This document shows positions 1 through 7,324 of a stretch of DNA of 17,928 nt, piece by piece; position 1 is the first letter of the stretch, and every line of letters starts with the position of its first letter. The position numbers and the translations under genes are program-made. The stretch comes from an uncultured Bacteroides sp. (lineage in GTDB: Bacteria; Bacteroidota; Bacteroidia; Bacteroidales; Bacteroidaceae). Location: NCBI RefSeq assembly GCF_910578895.1, contig NZ_CAJTSC010000060.1, forward strand, positions 1 to 17,928, written 5' to 3'. The notes beneath the pieces are model-generated. The model did not search any database and was not told where the DNA came from. It worked only from the letters and a program-made list of their open reading frames with translations.

Positions 1-6
1 CCGATG

Positions 7-90
7 TTCCCACTTAATTGGGAACGTGTTCCCTGCACGTTGGGAACGAATTCCCAATGAGGTGGGAACGCGTTCCCGGTAAGCTGGGAA
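7..90 (+). repeat. 22-bp tandem palindrome array, copy 1 (4 units)
   Basis: TTCCC occurs at 7, 29, 51 and 73, and GGGAA at 20, 42, 64 and 86, so both arms repeat with an exact 22-bp period. Each unit is TTCCC-N8-GGGAA and can fold on itself. Neighbouring units also form tighter palindromes GGGAA-N4-TTCCC, of which GGGAACGCGTTCCC at 64-77 is perfect. A decayed fifth unit starts with TTCCA at 96. The period equals about two helical turns, so all units lie on the same DNA face. Confidence 0.85.
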
Positions 91-111
91 TAAAGTTCCA
101 CCATGTAGAAA

Positions 112-126
112 ACGAGTGGCACTCGT
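112..126. repeat. 15-nt perfect palindrome, copy 1
   Basis: ACGAGTG and CACTCGT flank a single G at 119. The palindrome and its flanks are unchanged in copy 2 (13152-13166), while nearby bases differ, so it is one of the most conserved parts of the repeat. Confidence 0.7.
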
Positions 127-416
127 ATGTTGCTGATAATAAGCGTTTGGAGGGGATGTTCCGCCGGTCTGTTCTTATCCGTTTGTTCTTCACCGGTCCG
201 TTTCCGCTTGTCCGCTCCCGCCTGTCTGTTTGCGCGGTCTCTCCGGTCCTGTCTCCCCGGTATAGCTGTCGGCTTTTGATTCCTGTCCCGAGGGAGGTAG
301 CTCCTTCCAACTCCCTTTAACTCCTTTAAATGAAAAAGCCGTGGGAATTATAGATAAAACTTGGGAAAGGGAAACGCATACAATGTCTTCTTTTTTATGG
401 AATTAAAAATAGTTCG

Positions 417-424
417 TATCTTTG
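417..424 (+). promoter_or_regulatory. Promoter -7 element of argS
   Basis: TATCTTTG matches the Bacteroides sigma-ABfr -7 consensus TAnnTTTG and lies 23 bp before the argS start codon. No clear TTTG -33 box is seen; the region about 20 bp upstream is T-rich. Confidence 0.6.
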
Positions 425-447
425 TACGCAGAAAATACATTTGAATC

Positions 448-2265
448 ATGAATATAGAACAGAAATTGGCAACGTCCGTAATAAGCGGATTGAAAGCACT
501 GTACGGTCAGGATGTTCCGGCCGCACAGATACAGTTGCAGAAAACCAAGAAAGAATTTGAGGGACACCTCACGTTGGTTGTTTTCCCTTTTCTCCGCATG
601 TCTAAAAAAGGACCGGAGCAGACCGCACAAGAGATTGGCGAATATCTGCAGGCAAACGAGCCTTCGGTTTCGGCATTCAATGTGATTAAAGGTTTTTTGA
701 ACCTGACAATCGCTTCCTCGGCATGGATTGAGTTGTTGAACGGGATTCATGCGGATGCGCAGTACGGTATCGTTCCCGCAACCGATGGCTCTCCGTTGGT
801 GATGATTGAGTACTCTTCACCCAATACCAATAAACCGCTCCATTTGGGACATGTTCGTAATAACCTGCTGGGCAACGCATTGGCGAATATCATTGCCGCT
901 AATGGCAACAAGGTGGTAAAGACGAACATCGTGAACGACCGCGGCATTCATATCTGTAAGTCGATGTTGGCTTGGCAGAAGTACGGCAACGGCGAAACTC
1001 CTGAGTCTTCCGGCAAGAAAGGCGACCACCTGATAGGAGATTACTATGTGGCTTTCGACAAACATTATAAGGCTGAAGTAAAAGAGCTGACGGCGAAATT
1101 TCTGGGTGAAGGCTTGAGCGAGGAAGAAGCTAAAGCCAAGGCGGAAGCCGAATCTCCTTTGATGAAAGAAGCCCGTGAGATGTTGGTGAAGTGGGAAGCC
1201 AATGACCCCGAAGTCCGCGCTTTGTGGAAGATGATGAATGACTGGGTATATGCAGGTTTCGATGAGACATACCGCATGATGGGGGTTACTTTCGATAAGA
1301 TTTATTACGAATCGGAAACCTATCTGGAGGGTAAGGAGAAGGTGATGGAAGGTTTGGAGAAAGGGTTCTTCTATCGCAAGGAAGACGGTTCCGTATGGGC
1401 GGACCTGACCGGAGAAGGACTCGACCATAAACTGCTTCTCCGTGCGGACGGAACGTCTGTTTACATGACGCAGGATATAGGTACCGCCAAATTGCGCTTT
1501 GCCGATTTCCCTATTGACAAGATGGTATATGTGGTAGGCAATGAACAGAACTATCATTTCCAGGTACTCTCTATTTTGCTTGATAAGTTGGGTTTTGAAT
1601 GGGGGAAAGGATTGGTTCACTTCTCGTACGGTATGGTGGAGCTGCCCGAAGGCAAAATGAAGAGTCGTGAGGGTACGGTTGTAGATGCTGATGATTTGAT
1701 GGCCGAAATGATTAATACCGCTAAGGAGACTTCCGGAGAACTGGGTAAGCTGGACGGTCTGACTAAAGCGGAGGCTGATAATATTGCCCGTATTGTCGGT
1801 TTGGGTGCCTTGAAATATTTCATATTGAAAGTGGATGCACGCAAGAATATGACGTTCAATCCGAAAGAGTCCATCGACTTCAACGGTAATACGGGACCTT
1901 TCATCCAGTATACGTATGCACGTATCCAGTCAGTGCTCCGCAAGGCGAAGGAGGCGGGTATCGCCGTTCCGGCACAACTTCCTTCGGGCATTGAATTGAG
2001 TGAGAAGGAAGAGGGGCTGATACAGATGGTTGCGGACTTTGCTGCCATTGTGAAACAGGCGGGTGAGGATTACAGCCCTTCGCTGATTGCCAACTATACT
2101 TACGATCTTGTGAAAGAATACAATCAGTTCTACCATGATTTCAGCATATTGCGCGAGGAAAACGAGGCGGTGAAGATATTCCGCCTTGCCCTGTCCGAGA
2201 ATGTGGCTAAAGTAGTACGTTTGGGAATGGGATTGCTCGGCATTGAGGTGCCCGACAGAATGTAA
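448..2265 (+). CDS. argS: Arginyl-tRNA synthetase
   Basis: Class I aminoacyl-tRNA synthetase that charges tRNA-Arg with arginine in the cytoplasm. The 605-residue product has an N-terminal ArgRS-specific domain (about 1-105) and a catalytic core with the HIGH signature as HLGH at residues 132-135, within a SSPNTNKPLHLGHVRNN block. The KMSKS region is degenerate, KMKSR at 403-407. A C-terminal helical DALR anticodon-binding domain covers about 475-605, including the YARIQS block typical of the family. Length is normal. The ATG at 448 follows a TATCTTTG promoter motif by 23 bp with an A-rich leader. The gene is single: a strong hairpin follows, and the next gene is convergent. Confidence 0.97.
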   Translation: MNIEQKLATSVISGLKALYGQDVPAAQIQLQKTKKEFEGHLTLVVFPFLRMSKKGPEQTAQEIGEYLQANEPSVSAFNVIKGFLNLTIASSAWIELLNGIHADAQYGIVPATDGSPLVMIEYSSPNTNKPLHLGHVRNNLLGNALANIIAANGNKVVKTNIVNDRGIHICKSMLAWQKYGNGETPESSGKKGDHLIGDYYVAFDKHYKAEVKELTAKFLGEGLSEEEAKAKAEAESPLMKEAREMLVKWEANDPEVRALWKMMNDWVYAGFDETYRMMGVTFDKIYYESETYLEGKEKVMEGLEKGFFYRKEDGSVWADLTGEGLDHKLLLRADGTSVYMTQDIGTAKLRFADFPIDKMVYVVGNEQNYHFQVLSILLDKLGFEWGKGLVHFSYGMVELPEGKMKSREGTVVDADDLMAEMINTAKETSGELGKLDGLTKAEADNIARIVGLGALKYFILKVDARKNMTFNPKESIDFNGNTGPFIQYTYARIQSVLRKAKEAGIAVPAQLPSGIELSEKEEGLIQMVADFAAIVKQAGEDYSPSLIANYTYDLVKEYNQFYHDFSILREENEAVKIFRLALSENVAKVVRLGMGLLGIEVPDRM

Positions 2266-2295
2266 CCGGTTATTCTTAAATAGCAATATAAAATG

Positions 2296-2327
2296 GGGGT
2301 GTGTCAAAGTTCTTTTTGACACACCCC
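2296..2327 (+). terminator. Hairpin terminator after argS
   Basis: GGGGTGTGTCAAA (2296-2308) pairs perfectly with TTTGACACACCCC (2315-2327) around a 6-nt loop, 30 bp after the argS stop. The 13-bp stem is followed by TATGTTTTGTC on the + strand and preceded by an A/T-rich run, so it may work in both directions. Confidence 0.75.
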
Positions 2328-2380
2328 TATGTTTTGTCAAGGTCTTCTCTTGTAAAGTTATACAGGAATATACGGATTAC

Positions 2381-2398
2381 AAGAGCCTGTTTAAATTT
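2381..2398 (+). repeat. 18-bp repeat, copy 1
   Basis: AAGAGCCTGTTTAAATTT is found again, inverted and perfect, at 12913-12930 directly beside the left end of the large repeat element. Here it forms the outer arm of a nested hairpin. Confidence 0.6.
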
Positions 2399-2453
2399 GT
2401 TTTTGCTCTACAGGCAGTACCTTTTATAGGTACTGATGATATATAAACAGGCT
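2384..2453 (-). terminator. Nested hairpin after the xylanase/esterase gene
   Basis: An outer stem AGCCTGTTTA / TAAACAGGCT (2384-2393 with 2444-2453) encloses an inner hairpin CAGTACC / GGTACTG (2415-2421 with 2429-2435, 7-nt loop). It starts about 20 bp past the stop codon at 2474 on the minus strand, so it is probably the 3' end structure of that transcript. No long U-tract follows, so termination is inferred from position. Confidence 0.5.
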
Positions 2454-2473
2454 TTCAATATCTGTTCATATCT

Positions 2474-4612
2474 TTACTTGAACAGTAATTGTGCCATGTG
2501 ATACAAACTTCTCCGCCAGGTGAGGAACTCGTGTGCAGTGTCGGGAGAAACAAAAGAGGTTGCATTGAAACCGGCAGCCTTGAGGTCTTCTACTGCTTTG
2601 ATTACTCCGTTCGGATTTTCTTTGCTGCCACAACTGATAAAGATGTTTGCTACCTGATTTTTGTCTTTTATGTCACTTGGCGCATAGACACCGCCGCTCA
2701 ACAACCCGTAGTAATTGAATGTTTCGGGACGGCGCAGGGTTATCAGTTTGGTTTCAAAACCTCCCATGGAGAGTCCGGCCATGGCACGGTGTTTCTTGTC
2801 GGCGAGCGTGCGGAAGTTACTGTCAATGTAAGGTATCAGTTCGTCCACCAGTACTGTTTCGAACTCCTTGGCTGTAAATTTGTTGATATGTCCGTATTTT
2901 ACGTCATTCGTCATACCGTATGTCATTACGATGATAAAGGGCTTGATTTTCCCTTCGGCAATCAGGTTGTCCATAATCAGGTTTGCATGTCCTTGATTGG
3001 ACCAGGCGGTTTCGTCTTCTCCCCAGCCGTGTTGCAAGTAGAGAACCGGATATTTCTTTTTGTCTTTGCCGTAAGTGGGTGGGGTGTAGACAAATGCACG
3101 ACGGTGGGTGTTGGTGCTCTTTGAGTAGAAGTAAACTTGTTGCACATTGCCGTGGGGCACTTCTTTCATGGCATAGAAATCAGCGTCGTGAGCAGGGATT
3201 TCAATGCCGCTTTCCCAGCGGCAAGAGCCGTAATAGTTCTTTGTTCCCGGATCGTTGAACACGCCGCCGTCAATGGTGAGGTGGTAGTAATGGAAGCCTT
3301 CGTCCATGGGGCCATCTGTCGTGCCTGTCCATACACCTTCTTTATCCTTGCGGAGAACCGTGCCGCCACGACCGCCCAAACCGAGGCTGACGATGACCGA
3401 TTTGGCTTGAGGGGCAACTATGCGGAAACGGGCATATCCTTGTGAGTTGACCATAGGATATTGTTGTCCGGGCTGATTGAGTGAGGATGGACGGAAGTCT
3501 TCTTTCACCACTGCATTGTCCGCCGCAGGATTGAAGTCTTTGATAAGGCTGTAAACGCGTTTCGGCTTGTAGTTTTCATCGTAGGGCAACGGATAGTTGC
3601 GTACGCCTACCCATGAGTCGCGGTCGGAAAGGTTCCAGAATGTGACATTGTCCACTACATCCTTATGTTTACGGAGAACCTTGAAAAGACGCGTGTATTG
3701 ATCTTCCTGAAGCAATTTTACTGTTTGGCTGATATCGCCGGCTTCACGGCTGAAGTTGAGTTGTCCTCCCATTTCCTCATTAGCGCGGATGTCCAGCTCG
3801 GTAATATGGATGTGTTTCACTATGGTAGCGTATTTTGTCAAGGCGGCATCCACATCCTCTATGCTTGGGCCATAAATGTTGTAATGTCCCTGCATGCCGA
3901 TACCGTCAATAGGTATGCCTTCTTCCTTCATGGATTTTACCATATTATAAATGCGGTCGCGCTTTTGAGGGATGACGGCATTGTAATCATTGTAGAAAAG
4001 GAGTGCGTTGGGGTCTGCCTCGCGGGCGTAAATAAAGGCTTTTTTGATGAACTCATCTCCTGCTATCTGATAGAGTGGTGAGTTCCGGTAAGGGCTTGCT
4101 TTTTCTCCCATGCCCGGTCGGTTGCCATCGGAAATCGCTTCGTTTACCACATCCCAAGCATATACCACATCCTTGTAGCGTTCCATAATGGCGGTGATGT
4201 GGTGCTTCATGTTTTGGAACAATTTCTCTTTGGATACAAGATTGCCTTTTTCATCCTGATACATCCATTGGCCAATCTGCGCATGCCATATCAGGCAGTG
4301 TCCACGCAGTTTGATTCCGTTGTTGCGGCAGAAGTTGGCGATTTTGTCGGCATTTTCCCAGTTGAATTGTCCATAAGCAGGTTCGGTAGGTTGCGGCTTC
4401 ATATCGTTTTCTGCCGTAATGCTGTTGAAATCTTTTTTGATAATGGCAATCTGTTCAGGGTTGGTGATGTTCTGCATATTGACAGCCACACCGATAGAGA
4501 AGTAATCTTTGTAGGCATCCTTTAATCCTGTTTCACCGTTTTGGGCAAATCCGGTATTTACAGTCATGGCAAAAGCCAATGCACAAAGAGGAAATTTGAG
4601 TAAATGTTTCAT
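2474..4612 (-). CDS. Secreted bifunctional GH10 xylanase / CE1 feruloyl esterase-like protein
   Basis: Predicted to cut the beta-1,4-xylan backbone and remove feruloyl-type esters from side chains. The 712-residue protein has a signal peptide (about 1-23, ending GFAQ) without a lipobox. The GH10 barrel spans about 28-362, with acid/base Glu158 in WDVVNEAIS and nucleophile Glu272 in HITELDI. An esterase N-terminal beta-sandwich (CBM48-like) covers about 388-475. A CE1 alpha/beta-hydrolase covers about 488-712, with nucleophile Ser615 in GLSMGG and His694 in DTAHEF. The usual CE1 Asp position appears to be Glu665 (CGSKE). The same domain order is known from the rumen Prevotella enzyme Xyn10D-Fae1A. 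No SusC/SusD genes lie nearby, so it is an orphan enzyme. Substrate preference is inferred from family. Confidence 0.93.
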   Translation of the reverse strand: MKHLLKFPLCALAFAMTVNTGFAQNGETGLKDAYKDYFSIGVAVNMQNITNPEQIAIIKKDFNSITAENDMKPQPTEPAYGQFNWENADKIANFCRNNGIKLRGHCLIWHAQIGQWMYQDEKGNLVSKEKLFQNMKHHITAIMERYKDVVYAWDVVNEAISDGNRPGMGEKASPYRNSPLYQIAGDEFIKKAFIYAREADPNALLFYNDYNAVIPQKRDRIYNMVKSMKEEGIPIDGIGMQGHYNIYGPSIEDVDAALTKYATIVKHIHITELDIRANEEMGGQLNFSREAGDISQTVKLLQEDQYTRLFKVLRKHKDVVDNVTFWNLSDRDSWVGVRNYPLPYDENYKPKRVYSLIKDFNPAADNAVVKEDFRPSSLNQPGQQYPMVNSQGYARFRIVAPQAKSVIVSLGLGGRGGTVLRKDKEGVWTGTTDGPMDEGFHYYHLTIDGGVFNDPGTKNYYGSCRWESGIEIPAHDADFYAMKEVPHGNVQQVYFYSKSTNTHRRAFVYTPPTYGKDKKKYPVLYLQHGWGEDETAWSNQGHANLIMDNLIAEGKIKPFIIVMTYGMTNDVKYGHINKFTAKEFETVLVDELIPYIDSNFRTLADKKHRAMAGLSMGGFETKLITLRRPETFNYYGLLSGGVYAPSDIKDKNQVANIFISCGSKENPNGVIKAVEDLKAAGFNATSFVSPDTAHEFLTWRRSLYHMAQLLFK

Positions 4613-4650
4613 GTGATAATAAATTAAAGGTTTTTATTTTAAAACTATCA

Positions 4651-4658
4651 CAAAATAA
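4651..4658 (-). promoter_or_regulatory. Possible -7 element of the GH10-CE1 gene
   Basis: Read on the minus strand this is TTATTTTG, one mismatch from TAnnTTTG, 38 bp before the start codon. It is the best candidate in the gap, but weak. Confidence 0.35.
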
Positions 4659-4687
4659 TGCCTTTTCGTAGAAAGAAAGGGCATACT

Positions 4688-4719
4688 CATGTTACATGTT
4701 CTTTCCTGTATGATACATG
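4688..4719 (-). promoter_or_regulatory. Two-copy direct repeat upstream of GH10-CE1, possible activator site
   Basis: CATGTTACATG at 4688-4698 and TATGATACATG at 4709-4719 match at 9 of 11 positions with a 21-bp period. They lie 76-107 bp upstream of the start codon and about 30 bp upstream of the candidate promoter, a position suited to an activator. The regulator is unknown. Confidence 0.35.
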
Positions 4720-4787
4720 CTTCAATAAAATGAGGAAAAAAGCAGAATTCCGGACGTGGCGGTGTATTTTATCGGGGGGCAATATAT

Positions 4788-4825
4788 AACAAAAGTTGTG
4801 TCGGGGTTTTGACACAACTTTTGTT
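4788..4825 (-). terminator. Hairpin terminator after topA
   Basis: AACAAAAGTTGTGTC (4788-4802) and GACACAACTTTTGTT (4811-4825) form a perfect 15-bp stem with an 8-nt loop, beginning 15 bp past the topA stop. The A/T outer part gives a T-rich 3' arm on the minus strand. Confidence 0.8.
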
Positions 4826-4840
4826 CTTCTTATAGCATTA

Positions 4841-7189
4841 TCATTTTTTCTTCTTGGCATATTTGCCGCGTTTGGCTTTCGGTGCATCCGGATCACTTTG
4901 CAATTTGATGATTTCCCTGCATGCAGCCAGATTCAAATCTTGCGGGATAATATCTTTCGGAATCTTATAGTTATTGCCTTTATAGGAAATATAGGGTCCG
5001 TAGCGACCGTTCAATATTTCCAGTTCCGGGTCTTCGTCAAATTTCTTAAGATGTTTTTGGGCTTCGGCATCTTTTTTGTTTTGGATAAGCCGGATTGCTT
5101 CGTCCAATGTAACTTCCATGGGATCTATTGTTTTCGGGAGTGAGGTGTACATTCCGTTGTTATACACGTAGGGACCGAAACGACCTGTTCCTACTGTCAC
5201 TGTCTTGCCCTCGTATTCTCCTAAGGTACGGGGCAGTTTAAACAGTTCCAATGCTTCTTCCAGTGTTATCGTTTCAATGGACATCTCTTTTTTGAGCTGG
5301 GCAAAACGAGGTTTCTCACTGTCACCCGCCGTACCAATCTGTACAACAGGTCCGAAACGGCCGATTTTTACAGATACCTGTTTGCCACTGCCCGGTTCTT
5401 CACCCAAGACGCGTTCTCCGGCTTTGTGGGCATTCTTGGTAGCAAGCGTGCTCTCTACAGAGGGGTGGAAGTCCTTATAGAAATCATTCAGGATAGCCGT
5501 CCACTTCTTTTCTCCCTCGGCTATTTCGTCGAATTGCTTTTCAACGCTGGCAGTAAAGTTATAGTTAAGGATGTTTGGGAAATATTCCATTAAGAAGTCG
5601 TTGACCACAGTACCTATATCGGTAGGTATCAGTTTGGCTTTCTCGGCTCCTGTAATTTCGGTTTGGATGACATCCGCAATCTTGCTTTCCTGCAATGAAA
5701 GTATGTTGTAAGTACGTTCTTCTCCGGCTTTTTCTCCTTTTTCCACGTAACCGCGTTGCTGTATGGTAGAAATAGTGGGAGCGTATGTGGAAGGACGCCC
5801 GATGCCCAGTTCTTCCAGTTTGCGTACAAGGCTGGCTTCTGTGTAACGGGAAGGGTGCTGGGTGAAACGCTCCATGGCAAGAATGGTCTGGTATTGCAGA
5901 ACCTGTCCTTTCTTTAAGGGTGGCAACAGGCGGGTCTCATCTTCTTGCTCTGCGTCATCATCAATCGATTCGCGGTATACATGGAGGAAACCGTCGAATT
6001 TTACCACTTCTCCTGTTGCATTGAACGTGTCTGTCTCATTGCTGATATTGATGCTGACGGTCGTTTTTTCAACTTCCGCATCTGCCATCTGAGAGGCTAT
6101 TGTGCGCTTCCATATCAAGTCGTACAGTTTTCTTTCCTGTGGAGTACCTTCTATCTTGGCATTTTCCATGTAGGTAGGACGAATGGCCTCGTGGGCTTCC
6201 TGTGCACCTTTGGTCTTTGTTGCGAAATGGCGCGGGTGTACGTAACGCTCTCCCATCATGCCGGCAATGACCTCTTTGCTGCTGTTTACAGCCAGTTCGG
6301 ACAGATTGACGGAGTCGGTACGCATATAGGTAATCTTTCCCGATTCGTACAACCGTTGGGCAATCATCATGGTCTGTGCCACTGTAAACCCAAGTTTGCG
6401 GGCAGCTTCTTGTTGCAAGGTAGACGTTGTAAAAGGAGCTGAAGGGGTCTTCTTCAACGGACGGGTGGAAATATCACTGATAGTGAAAGTAGCCGATTGG
6501 CAACTTTCCAGGAATTTTTGAGCTTCGGCTTTTGTTTTGATGCGGCGCGCCAGTTCGGCTTTCATCTCGACTAACTTGCCTTCGGCATCAGGTACGAGGA
6601 ATACGGCGGTGACCCGGTATGACGCTTCCGATTGAAAAACCTGTATCTCGCGCTCGCGCTCCACGATAAGGCGGACGGCGACCGATTGGACACGGCCGGC
6701 AGAAAGCGCGGGTTTCACCTTCTTCCACAGCACGGGTGAAAGTTCAAAACCTACGATACGGTCCAAAATGCGGCGTGCTTGCTGCGCGTCTACCAGGTTG
6801 ATGTCAATATTCCGTGGCTGTTCGATAGCCTTCAGAATGGCGCTTTGGGTGATTTCATGGAAAACGATACGCTTGGTATGTTCCGGTTGTAGTTTCAATA
6901 CTTCGTACAAATGCCATGCAATTGCTTCTCCCTCGCGGTCCTCATCGGATGCCAACCATACGGTTTCCGCTTCTTTGGCTTCGGCTTTCAGTTCTTCTAC
7001 AACCTTTTTCTTATCTCCCGGAATTTCATAATGCGGTTTGAAATCTTTATCAATATCAATACTGAACTCTTTTTTCTTCAAATCGCGTATATGACCATAA
7101 CTGGAAAGGACTTTATAATCCTTTCCGAGGAACTTTTCAATGGTTTTCGCTTTTGCCGGAGACTCGACGATGACAAGGTTTTTCTGCAT
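4841..7189 (-). CDS. topA: DNA topoisomerase I
   Basis: Type IA topoisomerase that relaxes negative supercoils. The start is taken at 7189 (MQKNLVIVESPAKAK), giving 782 residues; the frame is open further upstream, but the extra residues precede the conserved Toprim start and cover the promoter motif. Toprim domain: Glu9 in IVESPAKA and DEDREGE at 82-88. The active tyrosine is Tyr288 in GKITYMRTDS. The C-terminus lacks CxxC zinc fingers and instead has at least three GRFGP/GRYGP-type repeats (about 620-760), then a lysine-rich tail KAKRGKYAKKKK, the form common in Bacteroidota. It stands alone, with its own promoter motif and terminator. Confidence 0.96.
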   Translation of the reverse strand: MQKNLVIVESPAKAKTIEKFLGKDYKVLSSYGHIRDLKKKEFSIDIDKDFKPHYEIPGDKKKVVEELKAEAKEAETVWLASDEDREGEAIAWHLYEVLKLQPEHTKRIVFHEITQSAILKAIEQPRNIDINLVDAQQARRILDRIVGFELSPVLWKKVKPALSAGRVQSVAVRLIVEREREIQVFQSEASYRVTAVFLVPDAEGKLVEMKAELARRIKTKAEAQKFLESCQSATFTISDISTRPLKKTPSAPFTTSTLQQEAARKLGFTVAQTMMIAQRLYESGKITYMRTDSVNLSELAVNSSKEVIAGMMGERYVHPRHFATKTKGAQEAHEAIRPTYMENAKIEGTPQERKLYDLIWKRTIASQMADAEVEKTTVSINISNETDTFNATGEVVKFDGFLHVYRESIDDDAEQEDETRLLPPLKKGQVLQYQTILAMERFTQHPSRYTEASLVRKLEELGIGRPSTYAPTISTIQQRGYVEKGEKAGEERTYNILSLQESKIADVIQTEITGAEKAKLIPTDIGTVVNDFLMEYFPNILNYNFTASVEKQFDEIAEGEKKWTAILNDFYKDFHPSVESTLATKNAHKAGERVLGEEPGSGKQVSVKIGRFGPVVQIGTAGDSEKPRFAQLKKEMSIETITLEEALELFKLPRTLGEYEGKTVTVGTGRFGPYVYNNGMYTSLPKTIDPMEVTLDEAIRLIQNKKDAEAQKHLKKFDEDPELEILNGRYGPYISYKGNNYKIPKDIIPQDLNLAACREIIKLQSDPDAPKAKRGKYAKKKK

Positions 7190-7230
7190 AAATTTCTGTT
7201 TAATAGTGGTTACAGCCACTAATTTGCCCG

Positions 7231-7238
7231 CAAAAGTA
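7231..7238 (-). promoter_or_regulatory. Promoter -7 element of topA
   Basis: Read on the minus strand this is TACTTTTG, a match to TAnnTTTG, 41 bp before the chosen ATG at 7189. It supports the shorter start, because an upstream start at 7258 would lie outside the transcript. Confidence 0.55.
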
Positions 7239-7324
7239 GGAAAAAACAAACTTTCCACCTTATAATATAAGGAGAATTTAGCAAAAATGACCTTTTTTAC
7301 TCGTAATGTCTTTTGTCTTGCCTG

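Larger units (their letters stand above)
1..345 (+). repeat. Dispersed non-coding repeat, copy 1, left end cut by window
   Basis: This stretch matches 13041 onward at a constant offset of 13040 for the first 240 bases, with 27 differences (about 89% identity), then continues with small indels to about 345. It holds the same parts as the complete copy: a 22-bp tandem palindrome array, a 15-nt palindrome, an adenine-free tract and the right terminal arm. Its own left inverted end would lie about 109 bases before the window. The right end carries roughly 10 extra bases compared with copy 2, from a local duplication near 300-325. It ends about 70 bp before the argS promoter motif. Open frames inside it are not supported as genes: base differences fall evenly over the three codon positions. 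Confidence 0.85.

Noticed and set aside
7..90. CRISPR array
   Set aside because: The period is 22 bp, too short for repeat plus spacer. There are no unique spacers, and no cas genes are nearby.
18..320. Open frame inside element copy 1 with a similar frame at 13058-13318, suggesting a repeated protein
   Set aside because: Within the first 240 bases, differences between copies after position 18 fall 6, 9 and 7 on codon positions 1, 2 and 3. There is no third-position excess, the downstream parts do not match, and the frame is an accident of the repeat.
817..1620. 267-residue open frame antisense to argS
   Set aside because: It is a codon-usage shadow of argS with no recognisable domain and no promoter motif.
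7190..7258. Longer topA start
   Set aside because: It would place the -7 promoter motif inside the gene and add residues before the conserved Toprim start.
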